Shown here piece by piece: positions 23,162 to 30,392 of a DNA stretch of 34,151 bases. The translations under genes and the position numbers were made by a program. The stretch lies in contig JAUVZB010000025.1 in assembly GCA_030602785.1 (NCBI GenBank), positions 1-34,151 of the forward strand, given 5' to 3'. The notes under the pieces were generated by a model. That model was not told the DNA's origin, searched no databases, and worked only from the letters and a program-made list of their open reading frames with translations. Source of the DNA: Dehalococcoidia bacterium. GTDB taxonomy: Bacteria; Chloroflexota; Dehalococcoidia; GIF9; AB-539-J10. Positions within the stretch are counted from its first letter, which is position 1. Every line of letters starts with the position of its first letter.

Positions 23162-23724
23162 GATTTCTCGATACGAATCGTCTTGATGACGTCGCCCTGC
23201 TTGATATCCAGCAACACGAGCATGCTCTCAACGAGTTGGCCGAACACCGAGTGCTTCCCGTCGAGGTGTGGCTGCGGCTCATACGTGATGAAGAACTGGG
23301 ACCCGTTCGTGCCCGGTCAGGAGTTCGCCATCGAGAGAGTTCCTGTTCCGTGCTTGTGTGCGCTGAACTCATCCTCGAACTTGTAGCCGGGTCCGCCTGT
23401 TCCGGTCGCCGTGGGGTCGCCTCCCTGGGCCATGAAACCCGCAATCACCCTGTGGAACGTGGTGTTGTCGTAGAAGCCTTCCTCAGCCAGGAAGACAAAA
23501 CTATTGACTGTCACAGGAGCGTCCGCTGCAAACAACTCGCACACGAGGTCTCCCTTCTCCGTCTCGATGATGGCGGTGTAGTTGGCACTTGTGTCGATAG
23601 TCATTGGCGGCGGCGATGTGTATGTCATTCGTTCCTTCTCCTCTTGTTCTGTGCATGCGGCAAGGCAGGGCAACAGGACGGCAAGCGCAACAATGACCCC
23701 TGTTCGAACCAGTTTCGTGCTCAT
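23158..23724 (-). pseudogene. Cyclophilin-type peptidyl-prolyl isomerase lipoprotein broken by an in-frame TGA
   Basis: The N-terminal 135 residues carry a lipoprotein signal (..LLPCLAAC, C24) and the cyclophilin core FHRVIAGFMAQGGDPTATG (catalytic R92) through GTGTLSMANS. A TGA at 23317-23319 then stops translation. The next 52 codons are in the same frame and read [20 protein letters not shown] and ..[10 protein letters not shown], the remaining conserved cyclophilin half, ending at TAG 23158-23160. Relatives have Gly at the TGA position ([16 protein letters not shown]), so a single GGA-to-TGA change explains it. It could be a nonsense mutation, sequencing error or read-through. The start overlaps the GGDEF stop by four bases (ATGA). 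Confidence 0.85.
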
Positions 23725-25022
23725 CTGTGAAGGTGCTCCTTTCCGTTGTGTCTGCGCGCTTGCTTCTGTCGGTACATGAGGTCGTCAGCCCTCGAGAGCA
23801 CCTGATCGAGGCTCTCCGAGAGTAGCGGGTCGTATGTTGCCACGCCGATACTGAGGCTGATGTCGTAGGGGCGCCCGGCGTTGTCAGCAAATGCTATCAG
23901 ATTTCTCTCGAGACGCATACGCAGCATCCCGACGCTTGTGTCATCGCTCTCGATGGCGAGAACGGCGAACTCATCGCCACCGATGCGGGCAACGATATCA
24001 GACTCCCTGAATGTCTCACTCAGGATTGCCGCCACGTCAGTCAGAGCACGGTCGCCCGCCTGGTGACCGAGCGTATCGTTGATGCTCTTCATCGCGTTGA
24101 GGTCACAGTAGAAGAGCAGCATGTTGCGGCCGCTGCGCTGGCTCAACCGGGTCTGCTGTTCAGCGAGTGAGAAGAAGCCGCGGCGGTTGTAGAGTCCCGT
24201 GAGGTCGTCTCTCAGCGACATGGTGCGCATGTGGACTTCGGCTTCTTTGAGATTGTGAAACAGCAAGTCGTACGGCTTGGTGAAACCTGTTTCGACGAAC
24301 GCCTTGTAGATGAGGTAGAACGACACGGCAAGCAGGAGTTGGCCGAGCGCCTGCCATGGACCTGACAGCAAGTGTGTCAGTCCGAAGGCGACGGAGGCGA
24401 GCGCGGTCACAGCAATCGCGGCCGAGACAAGTGCCAGCACCCGTGGATGGAATCTGTGGCCCGAGTGCTTCAGCAGCGCGAGAGCTGCAACCAGGATACC
24501 GACCGTGACACAGTAGCTCGCGGAGGTGAAGAGGGTGGGATTGCCGTCCGGTGTGTAGCAGCACGGCCGGGAGGCCAGCAGGATGGCTGCAACAACGGCT
24601 GCAGCCACTGCCAGGAAGGACAGGAGCGTTGGGAGAGGGCGCAGCTTGCGCTGCACGAAGGCCACGGCCAGAAGCAAAGACACCGCCTGGAGGTAGCGAC
24701 CTGCCAGCAGGGCGCGAGTCGAAGTCTCGATTCCCCCGGGCACGAGGCCGAACCACGGGTGGCTGAACATGTGTAGCACCTCGATGATGGCGAGGGCAAG
24801 ACATGCCATGCCGAGCAGGAGGAAGTAGTCCGAGTCGAGGAATGCTCGTGCGTTCGACGCGAACATGAACACAGCGAAGAGGAGCGTGATAGAGAGGACT
24901 TCAATGAGCGCAAGAAGAAGCGACTCGCTCCAGAGTCCAGTGAGGCAGATTCCTCCGAGGACAAGGGTGATGGGCAGCAAGCTTCGCAGTGTCTCTTTCG
25001 AGCCTGACAACCCTGCCACCAC
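23721..25022 (-). CDS. Membrane diguanylate cyclase (MASE3-like sensor plus GGDEF)
   Basis: This 433-residue protein has an N-terminal membrane region of about seven or eight spans (roughly 12-245), with the ALAIIEVLHMFSHPWFGL motif resembling a MASE3 sensor. A GGDEF domain follows, with LRDDLTGLYNRRGF (270-283), GGDEF at 348-352 and an inhibitory RESD at 339-342. It should make c-di-GMP in response to a membrane or redox signal. GTG 25022 is the only reasonable start, but no strong ribosome site precedes it. It follows the Asp23/AmaP/DUF2273 genes and overlaps the cyclophilin gene. Confidence 0.88.
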   Translation of the reverse strand: MVAGLSGSKETLRSLLPITLVLGGICLTGLWSESLLLALIEVLSITLLFAVFMFASNARAFLDSDYFLLLGMACLALAIIEVLHMFSHPWFGLVPGGIETSTRALLAGRYLQAVSLLLAVAFVQRKLRPLPTLLSFLAVAAAVVAAILLASRPCCYTPDGNPTLFTSASYCVTVGILVAALALLKHSGHRFHPRVLALVSAAIAVTALASVAFGLTHLLSGPWQALGQLLLAVSFYLIYKAFVETGFTKPYDLLFHNLKEAEVHMRTMSLRDDLTGLYNRRGFFSLAEQQTRLSQRSGRNMLLFYCDLNAMKSINDTLGHQAGDRALTDVAAILSETFRESDIVARIGGDEFAVLAIESDDTSVGMLRMRLERNLIAFADNAGRPYDISLSIGVATYDPLLSESLDQVLSRADDLMYRQKQARRHNGKEHLHR

Positions 25023-25101
25023 TTGCTACGCGACCGCTTTCAACTCGACCAAGGTTGCCCCCCGGCCGACCATTCCGCCGGCGGACAGGACGGCGCCTGT
25101 G

Positions 25102-25305
25102 TCAACTACGCGGTTTTCTCCCCCTGCCTGACTGAAAACGCTCGTAGGCGTCGAGAAGATCAATCTCTCCGAGGTAGACCTTCGCGACAAACCAGCCTAT
25201 CAACACGCAGAGCGCAACAACCAGGAACTTGGCGAACCCGAGCCACGCGATGATGAGGCCTGCTACCAAGCCCGCGGCAATCCCGATTACCTTCGCATTT
25301 CCCAT
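25102..25305 (-). CDS. DUF2273 small membrane protein
   Basis: This 67-residue protein, MGNAKVIGIAAGLVAGLIIAWLGFAKFLVVALCVLIGWFVAKVYLGEID.., has two hydrophobic stretches and matches the DUF2273 small membrane proteins encoded next to Asp23 and AmaP in Gram-positive bacteria. ATG 25305 has AAGGAC seven bases upstream; ATG 25311 is possible. It sits 13 bases after amaP in the same operon. It probably helps anchor the Asp23-type proteins at the membrane. Confidence 0.8.
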   Translation of the reverse strand: MGNAKVIGIAAGLVAGLIIAWLGFAKFLVVALCVLIGWFVAKVYLGEIDLLDAYERFQSGRGRKPRS

Positions 25306-25318
25306 GGCCATGTCCTTT

Positions 25319-25891
25319 TCACCGTACCGAAACCCGGCTTCGCTTGTCGGAATGGTATTTGAACTTGATGTCGACCCGGGCAACCGGCAGTCCCGTCAAC
25401 TGCTGGATTGTATCGCGTACTTTGGATTTCATCTCGGGATTGACTTCCAGCAGGTTCGCACCCAGCGCCACGGTGGCGCGGCCCTTGACCAGCAGCCCCT
25501 CCTTGCCATCTCTGATGAAGCAGTCAACATCGTTTACGCCGTGGACTGTCTCGCCTGTGCGCTCGGCCAGCAGGCAAAGGCTCTGGTTCTCGATAGTGGC
25601 AACGCCCTTGTCAGTCGTGCTCAGTACGTGCACGACAGAAGTGCGAAGAGGTATCAATTCAGCCAGCAGCAGTGCCAGCATACCTACGGCCGCGACGACG
25701 CTGAGAGAGATAATTGCCACCCTGCTCGCGGTTGTTGCTTCGGAGGCCAGTTGTAACTGGGACTGGAACCACCCCGCGAGGATGTATGGCGGCCATATCT
25801 GAGCGGCGACACCGATAGTAGCAACGGCCCCGCCAAGGATGGCCAGAGCACCGAGTATCACCACAATGCGGTTGAACACGGTAATCATCAT
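25319..25891 (-). CDS. AmaP-like alkaline shock response membrane-anchor protein
   Basis: This 190-residue protein has two membrane spans near the N-terminus (about 4-30 and 55-80). An Asp23-like cytoplasmic part follows (EGLLVKGRATVALGANLLEVNPEMKSKVRDTIQQLTGLPVARVDIKF), as in AmaP, which anchors Asp23 to the membrane in Staphylococcus. ATG 25891 has GGAG seven bases upstream; neighbouring GTG 25894 and ATG 25888 are alternatives. It lies between the Asp23 and DUF2273 genes. Confidence 0.8.
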   Translation of the reverse strand: MMITVFNRIVVILGALAILGGAVATIGVAAQIWPPYILAGWFQSQLQLASEATTASRVAIISLSVVAAVGMLALLLAELIPLRTSVVHVLSTTDKGVATIENQSLCLLAERTGETVHGVNDVDCFIRDGKEGLLVKGRATVALGANLLEVNPEMKSKVRDTIQQLTGLPVARVDIKFKYHSDKRSRVSVR

Positions 25892-25974
25892 CACTTGTCT
25901 CCACTCACCCTCACGCCTGACCTTCCGTCCCGGTCTGCGTCAGCGGGTGCGGACTCAAGGGAGCCGTGACTGTA

Positions 25975-26370
25975 CTACGCGACTCTGGCCTGAGTCTTCT
26001 GCTGCGGAATGTCGATTCCAACAATCCGGATGTTGATCTCCTTGGCGATGAGACCGGTGAACTCAAGCAGGCGTGCGGCGACCTTCTTCCGGACCTCGTT
26101 GATGATGTTCGGGATGCTGTAGCCGTAGTGCACGTTCATCTGCAGGTCCACGATGCACTCACGCTTCCCGACCTCAACAGCAACGCCTGCCCTCGCCTTC
26201 TCGGCGGCGTCTGCGAACGCGCCGGAAAGCGCGCGGCGCACGGTGCTCTTGCCCAGACTTCCGACACCGTCGATCTCCTGCGCAGCCAGGCCGGCGATGG
26301 AGGCGACCACATCATCACCTATGATTGTCTCACCGACGAAGCCATGCTCGCTCTTCTGTTCCTCAGCCAT
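25975..26370 (-). CDS. Asp23/Gls24-family envelope stress protein
   Basis: This 131-residue protein has the Asp23 core: GETIIGDDVVASIAGLAAQEIDGVGSLGK, then AGVAVEVGKRECIVDLQMNVHYGYSIPNIINEVRKKVAARLLEFTGLIAKEINIRIVGID. In Firmicutes such proteins form membrane-associated networks needed for cell-envelope homeostasis under alkaline stress. ATG 26370 is preceded by AAGGAGG. It is the first gene of a five-gene operon (Asp23, AmaP, DUF2273, GGDEF, cyclophilin) and has a strong promoter upstream. Confidence 0.9.
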   Translation of the reverse strand: MAEEQKSEHGFVGETIIGDDVVASIAGLAAQEIDGVGSLGKSTVRRALSGAFADAAEKARAGVAVEVGKRECIVDLQMNVHYGYSIPNIINEVRKKVAARLLEFTGLIAKEINIRIVGIDIPQQKTQARVA

Positions 26371-26543
26371 GTTCCGACCTCCTTCCGCTTTTCTCCCTAT
26401 TTCTGCCATCCGACCAGCGGTGGACAAAAGGACCCCAGCCAGATACTGCTCATTGGTGACCAGAGATGTGCGAGACACCACCCACATCGGGAGTCCTCTG
26501 CCCATCAAACTGCGCACTATGCAACAAGCAAAACCCTGTTGTC

Positions 26544-26572
26544 AGTGTATTGCGACATGAGGCACGTGTCAA
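26544..26572 (-). promoter_or_regulatory. Sigma-70 promoter of the Asp23 operon
   Basis: On the minus strand a consensus TTGACA (26572-26567) is followed by exactly 17 bases and TACACT (26549-26544, four of six). The start site near 26537 gives a leader of about 167 bases before the Asp23 ATG; I saw no riboswitch-like structure in it. Confidence 0.7.
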
Positions 26573-26605
26573 GATAGATGGCAGCACCTGATAGATGGCA
26601 GCACC
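26573..26605. repeat. 17-bp tandem repeat next to the Asp23 promoter
   Basis: GATAGATGGCAGCACC occurs at 26573-26588 and again at 26590-26605, directly upstream of the -35 box. It could be a paired regulator site or simple slippage. Confidence 0.5.
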
Positions 26606-26610
26606 CGGGA

Positions 26611-26925
26611 CTAAAGATCCAGCCGATATTCCGGAGCCGCCCGCCGGCAACCTTGCGCTCGAGTTTGCCCGTCGCCGTGACCGACACAGCGGGTGGACGT
26701 GGAGCCGGATTGTGCGAGGTGGCAGGCGGACTCCCGGACAAGCTCATGGAGGCGTGTGTTGTGGATTCCTATCTCTCCCAGTGCCCGGTTCCCTTGCCGG
26801 CTTCCGTCACTCCGGTATCGAGACACGAGCGCCCGAGTGATAGAGATGCCGTCGCACGCTATACCTTCGAGGGCGTCGGCCACGGCAGACTGATGTGGCC
26901 GCAGAATCACCTGGCAGCAATCCAT
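26611..26925 (-). CDS. Small protein with P-II-like signature (possibly degenerate)
   Basis: This 104-residue ORF starts 11 bases after the MFS stop, with GGGAG before ATG 26925. Residues 6-33, VILRPHQSAVADALEGIACDGISITRAL, fit the P-II signature (IIRPxxxxxVxxALxxxGxxGMTVTxx). Later NTRLHELV and VGHGDGQ lie where P-II proteins have KIRxExVV and IGDGK. The T-loop tyrosine and RQKGHTELYRG segment are not preserved. It may be a divergent regulator, a degenerate copy, or chance similarity. The rest of the intergenic 26371-26936 shows only the promoter and repeat listed. Confidence 0.4.
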   Translation of the reverse strand: MDCCQVILRPHQSAVADALEGIACDGISITRALVSRYRSDGSRQGNRALGEIGIHNTRLHELVRESACHLAQSGSTSTRCVGHGDGQTRAQGCRRAAPEYRLDL

Positions 26926-26936
26926 TGTGTCTCCCG

Positions 26937-28286
26937 TCAACCAGCCTTGCGCAGAGGTTCCTTCATCAACAGCGCTCCAAGAAACCCCAACGCCATGAGT
27001 GCGCAGCACAGGAGGAGACCTTGCTGGAATGCCTCAACGGGATAATGCCGCACACCGTTCAGCATCTCTCCTGTCCAGCCGCTGTCCAGGAAGTGGCCGA
27101 ATAGCGGTTGGACTGCCGCCGCTCCTATGAAGGCTCCCATGTTGATGACGCCGCCTGTCATCCCGCGCACCTCCGGCCTGGCGACATTGCGTACTGTTGC
27201 AAACGACACGGACATGGCTCCGATGCCGGACCCTATCAGGAAGGCAAGGAGCCAGTGTGCCTCGATGGGAGGTTTGCCTCCGTTCCACAATGCCATTATG
27301 AGGAGACAGGTGAGTGACGTTCCTGTGGCGAACCTGATCGGGATGCTACGACTTCTGATACGGTCCGAGATGTAGCCGAGTGAGGAGGTCCCGACGATTG
27401 AGCCCAGGGCGGAAGCAAGCGCGAATGTGGCGGCGTAGTCACGTGCAAGCCCGTAGGTCTGCATGAGGTAGATGACGTACCAGTTCAGGAAGAACGCGGA
27501 GTATGCTCCGTACGTGCCCATGCAGACCATGAAGAGGGGCCAGATCCGCTTGTTGCTTATCACCCGTGACATACGTTCGCGTACCGAAAGACTGCGTTCC
27601 TCGGTGTCTACCGCGGCACTGACTCTACCCTCCGCCTCAGCGATTGAGGGGAGGCCTGCCTTCGTGGGGTCGTCCTTCAGGATGAACCAGTTGAGGATGG
27701 CGACTGTTAGACTCATGCCTGCCGCAGTCACGAAAGACATGCGCCAGCCGATGGCCATGATGAGGAGAGCCAACGGCGTCGCTGCGAGAAGCTGCCCCGT
27801 GTTGTTGATGGCTCCCGATAGACCGGTCACGGTACCTACCTCGCGTGACCGGAACCAGCTCATGATGACCTTGAGAACGCTCAGCCATGCGACCGATGCG
27901 CCGAAACTCACGAGGATCCTGCCGAAGTAGAGGACACCGAAGGTGGGCGCGAGACCCATGACAACGGTTCCTGCGGTCGTGAAGAGCAGCCCCATCGTGA
28001 TGATCTTCCGTGGCCCGATGGTGTCCGCCAGGGTGCCTGACGGAATCTGCATGGCCGCATAGACGTAGAAGTAGACGGCCCCCAGGCTGCCGAATGCAAC
28101 CGCGGTGATGCCAAAGTCCGCCATGATCCGGTCGGCCATGGGGCCCATTGCAGCCCGGTGGAAAAGGCCAATCGAATGTGAGAGCACGGCCACAAACCAG
28201 ATGAGCCATCGCTTCCGGTAGATCTTCGCTACCTGTCTGTTCCAGAGCGTGGGTGCCTGGGCGGCCTGGTCGCTCGTGATGGTCAT
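26937..28286 (-). CDS. MFS transporter
   Basis: This 449-residue carrier has 12 predicted spans. It carries the MFS cytoplasmic loop-2 motif in variant form (PSGTLADTIGPRKIITMG, after span 2), and GYISDRIRSRS in the second half. RAAMGPMADRIMADFGIT after the first span is typical of anion:cation symporter-like MFS proteins, so an organic acid is a likely substrate, but this is inference. ATG 28286 has an AGGAGG somewhat far (14 bases) upstream. A small P-II-like ORF follows. Confidence 0.9.
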   Translation of the reverse strand: MTITSDQAAQAPTLWNRQVAKIYRKRWLIWFVAVLSHSIGLFHRAAMGPMADRIMADFGITAVAFGSLGAVYFYVYAAMQIPSGTLADTIGPRKIITMGLLFTTAGTVVMGLAPTFGVLYFGRILVSFGASVAWLSVLKVIMSWFRSREVGTVTGLSGAINNTGQLLAATPLALLIMAIGWRMSFVTAAGMSLTVAILNWFILKDDPTKAGLPSIAEAEGRVSAAVDTEERSLSVRERMSRVISNKRIWPLFMVCMGTYGAYSAFFLNWYVIYLMQTYGLARDYAATFALASALGSIVGTSSLGYISDRIRSRSIPIRFATGTSLTCLLIMALWNGGKPPIEAHWLLAFLIGSGIGAMSVSFATVRNVARPEVRGMTGGVINMGAFIGAAAVQPLFGHFLDSGWTGEMLNGVRHYPVEAFQQGLLLCCALMALGFLGALLMKEPLRKAG

Positions 28287-28357
28287 GTGCTTTGCCTGGT
28301 CCTCCTGAGCTGCCGTGGGATTCTGCCGGGGCTAAGCGTGGGTTGCGCGACGGTTGG

Positions 28358-28546
28358 TCAGAAGTCTCTGCCATGACGCGCCGCATCCGGTGCGGCTCTC
28401 GCGACGCGGATAAGAAGAGCGTCGGCCTCTCCAACCATGAGAGCGCGGTGGCCCTTCTCGAGAAGCCATGGTATGCGGTCGGACTCGTTCATGAATGTGC
28501 CTGCGGCCTCGCCTGGCTGAAGCTTCTGCTTTGCTCGATTCATCAT
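28358..28546 (-). pseudogene. Internally deleted HpcH/HpaI aldolase remnant
   Basis: The 62-codon frame reads MMNRAKQKLQPGEAAGTFMNES, like the N-terminus of HpcH/HpaI class II aldolases. It continues directly into RIPWLLEKGHRALMVGEADALLIRVARAA, which resembles the C-terminus of the same family. About 190 central residues, including the metal and substrate sites, are absent. It looks like an in-frame deletion relic; the family match was made by eye. The rest of 28287-28906 holds one hairpin and the promoter of the next gene. Confidence 0.45.
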
Positions 28547-28675
28547 TGTCTCTTGGCCATCGCCGCCTGCGGCGATGGCTTTCTCGTGCCACGCAATGCG
28601 CGTGCGGAACCGCCTGCCGATGCAGTGGTCGTTGCGCGACGGACTCCCATGCACTTCGTCAACGGAGCCTAACGC

Positions 28676-28718
28676 CACTGCCCGGCATCGAGCCGCGGCA
28701 CCGTGCCGCGTGGCAGTG
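28676..28718. repeat. Nested palindrome upstream of the KduD-like gene
   Basis: An outer stem CACTGCC / GGCAGTG (28676-28682 with 28712-28718) encloses CGCGGCA-CCG-TGCCGCG (28694-28710). It lies 114 bases before the promoter of the next gene. Confidence 0.55.
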
Positions 28719-28831
28719 CGAGAGCGCGCCGGAGCCTGATGGAACAGGGATAAGGTGGGTCGCCGGGCGAGCCCTATTGTACGCCATTTGCCCGTTGTGA
28801 CAAACGGCCTGTATTCTCGCGTGCCGTGGTG

Positions 28832-28837
28832 TATAAT
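28832..28837 (+). promoter_or_regulatory. -10 box of the KduD-like gene
   Basis: A perfect TATAAT at 28832-28837 lies 69 bases before the ATG at 28907. No good -35 element is found 17 bases upstream, so an activator may be required. Confidence 0.45.
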
Positions 28838-28906
28838 CGGGCAATATGTCACGTGTGCCGGGTGACATGGTGCAGGGCCGGGACTCGCAGTAAGGAGGGA
28901 GATTCA

Positions 28907-29677
28907 ATGGGAATACTGGACAAGTTCAATCTGGAAGGAAAGGTCGCGCTCGTAACAGGTTCGAAACGCGGTCTGGGCAAGGCAATGGCGCTGGGGCTTG
29001 CCGAGGCTGGGGCTGACATAATCGGCGTCAGCGTGTCCATGGAGGAATCGGGCAGCGAGTTGGAGAAGGAGGTCACGGCGCTTGGTCGTAAGTGCAAGTG
29101 CTATCGCTGTGACTTCGGTGACAGGAAAGCAACCTATGATTTCATCAAGAAGGTCAAGGCCGAGTTCCCGGTTGTCGACATCCTCGTGAGCAACGCAGGG
29201 ACCATCGAGCGCAAGCCAGCGGTGGATCACACCGATGAGATGTGGGACAAAGTCATTGAGGTGAATCTCAGTTCTCACTTCGTCATGGCGCGGGAATTCG
29301 GAAAGGAGATGGTTGCTCGTGGTTCGGGCAAGATCGTCATGACTGCGTCGCTGATGTCCTTCCAGGGTGGCATCACCATACCCGGCTATGCTGCGTCAAA
29401 GGGAGGCATCGCTTCGCTGGTTAAGGCATTGGCAAACGAGTGGGCCTCAAAGGGCGTCAATGTGAATGCGATTGCTCCCGGCTATCTGGCGACCGATCTG
29501 GCGGCGGCCCTGAGGAATGACCCTGTTCGCAACCCCTCTATCATCGCACGCATACCCGCCGGAAATTGGGGGCAGCCGGAGGACCTCAAGGGCACGGTTG
29601 TGTTCCTGTGTTCCGAGGCAGCAAGCTACGTTCACGGCATAGTCCTGTCGGTTGATGGTGGTTGGATGGGGCGGTAG
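28907..29677 (+). CDS. SDR dehydrogenase, KduD-like (2-deoxy-D-gluconate 3-dehydrogenase type)
   Basis: This 256-residue SDR has TGSKRGLG (17-24), SNAG (92-95), S145, Y158 and K162 (YAASK). Its N-terminus (ILDKFNLEGKVALVTGSKRGLGKAMA) and C-terminus (ARIPAGNWGQPEDLKGTVVFLCSEAASYVHGIVLSVDGGW) match KduD, which interconverts 2,5-diketo-3-deoxygluconate and 2-keto-3-deoxygluconate in uronate breakdown. No other pectin/uronate genes are nearby, so only the subfamily is claimed. ATG 28907 follows AAGGAGGGAG. A terminator follows the gene. Confidence 0.88.
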   Translation: MGILDKFNLEGKVALVTGSKRGLGKAMALGLAEAGADIIGVSVSMEESGSELEKEVTALGRKCKCYRCDFGDRKATYDFIKKVKAEFPVVDILVSNAGTIERKPAVDHTDEMWDKVIEVNLSSHFVMAREFGKEMVARGSGKIVMTASLMSFQGGITIPGYAASKGGIASLVKALANEWASKGVNVNAIAPGYLATDLAAALRNDPVRNPSIIARIPAGNWGQPEDLKGTVVFLCSEAASYVHGIVLSVDGGWMGR

Positions 29678-29717
29678 CGCCGTACGCGGGCTGTTGACAC
29701 AAAGCGACACGTATGGA

Positions 29718-29750
29718 GGGGTCGGCTGCTTGACGGCCGACCCCTTCTCT
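29718..29750 (+). terminator. Terminator of the KduD-like gene
   Basis: GGGGTCGGC (29718-29726) pairs exactly with GCCGACCCC (29736-29744) around nine bases and is followed by TTCTCT. Confidence 0.7.
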
Positions 29751-29771
29751 GCATACAGGAGGGAAGGCAGC

Positions 29772-30392
29772 ATGGGCGAGTGTGTGATTGGTATTGTCCC
29801 CACCATTAAGAAGGGCAAGTCGTTTGGCCGCTGGGACACGTACACCATGGTTGTAACTGACACCCGGAGTATCTTCGCCCAGATGACGGGCGACATGTTG
29901 AAGCAGATTATTGCGGAAGCTCAGAGAAGGGGCAAAGAAGAAGGTAAGGGGTTCCTGGCAAGGTGGGGAGAGCAGATTAAGGCCAGTTTGTCATTTTCAC
30001 AGCGGTACCTTGACATGTCTCCCGAGGAAGCGCTCAACGAGACGCGCAGCAATTTCGCGATTGCTAACTCCGACATCCGCTCCATCAAGATACGCAGCAA
30101 GACTCAGAGCAGCGGCAATGATGACGTGGACCCGACTGTGACCGAGCTGACTATTGAGGGTGCGGGCAAGAAGTTGGTCTATACCGTGGACTCGCTCTCA
30201 AACGAGACGAAGGACATGCTGAAGAACGTGTTCGGCGGCCGGGTGCGACGACCCACCAGAGTGCGGCACGGGGACGTTCAGGAGACGCGCAGCAGCGGAC
30301 CGGGGCCATACGATGGATTGATGCCGGGGCGTGGGCTAGCCCTCGTGCTGTGCGGGTTCGTCCGGCGTCACTTGTTTGGGGAACCGCAGTGA
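29772..30392 (+). CDS. Hypothetical protein
   Basis: This 206-residue soluble protein, MGECVIGIVPTIKKGKSFGRWDTYTMVVTDTRSIFAQMTGDMLKQII.., matched no family I could recognise. The alternating strands at the N-terminus (VIGIVPTIKKGK / YTMVVTDTRSIFAQM) and the later ITRSIKIRSKT-like and ELTIEGAGKKLVYTVDS strands could form a PH-like beta fold with a helical insert (QRRGKEEGKGFLARWGEQIKASLSFSQRYLDMSPEEAL). ATG 29772 has AGGAGGG upstream. Its 3' end overlaps the convergent rarA gene by 57 bases. It lies after a terminator, so it is probably monocistronic. Confidence 0.7.
   Translation: MGECVIGIVPTIKKGKSFGRWDTYTMVVTDTRSIFAQMTGDMLKQIIAEAQRRGKEEGKGFLARWGEQIKASLSFSQRYLDMSPEEALNETRSNFAIANSDIRSIKIRSKTQSSGNDDVDPTVTELTIEGAGKKLVYTVDSLSNETKDMLKNVFGGRVRRPTRVRHGDVQETRSSGPGPYDGLMPGRGLALVLCGFVRRHLFGEPQ

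Noticed and set aside
23317-23319. Selenocysteine or reassigned-code reading of the cyclophilin TGA
   Set aside because: The position is glycine, not cysteine, in relatives; no SECIS-like element was evident just downstream, and TGA ends many neighbouring genes.
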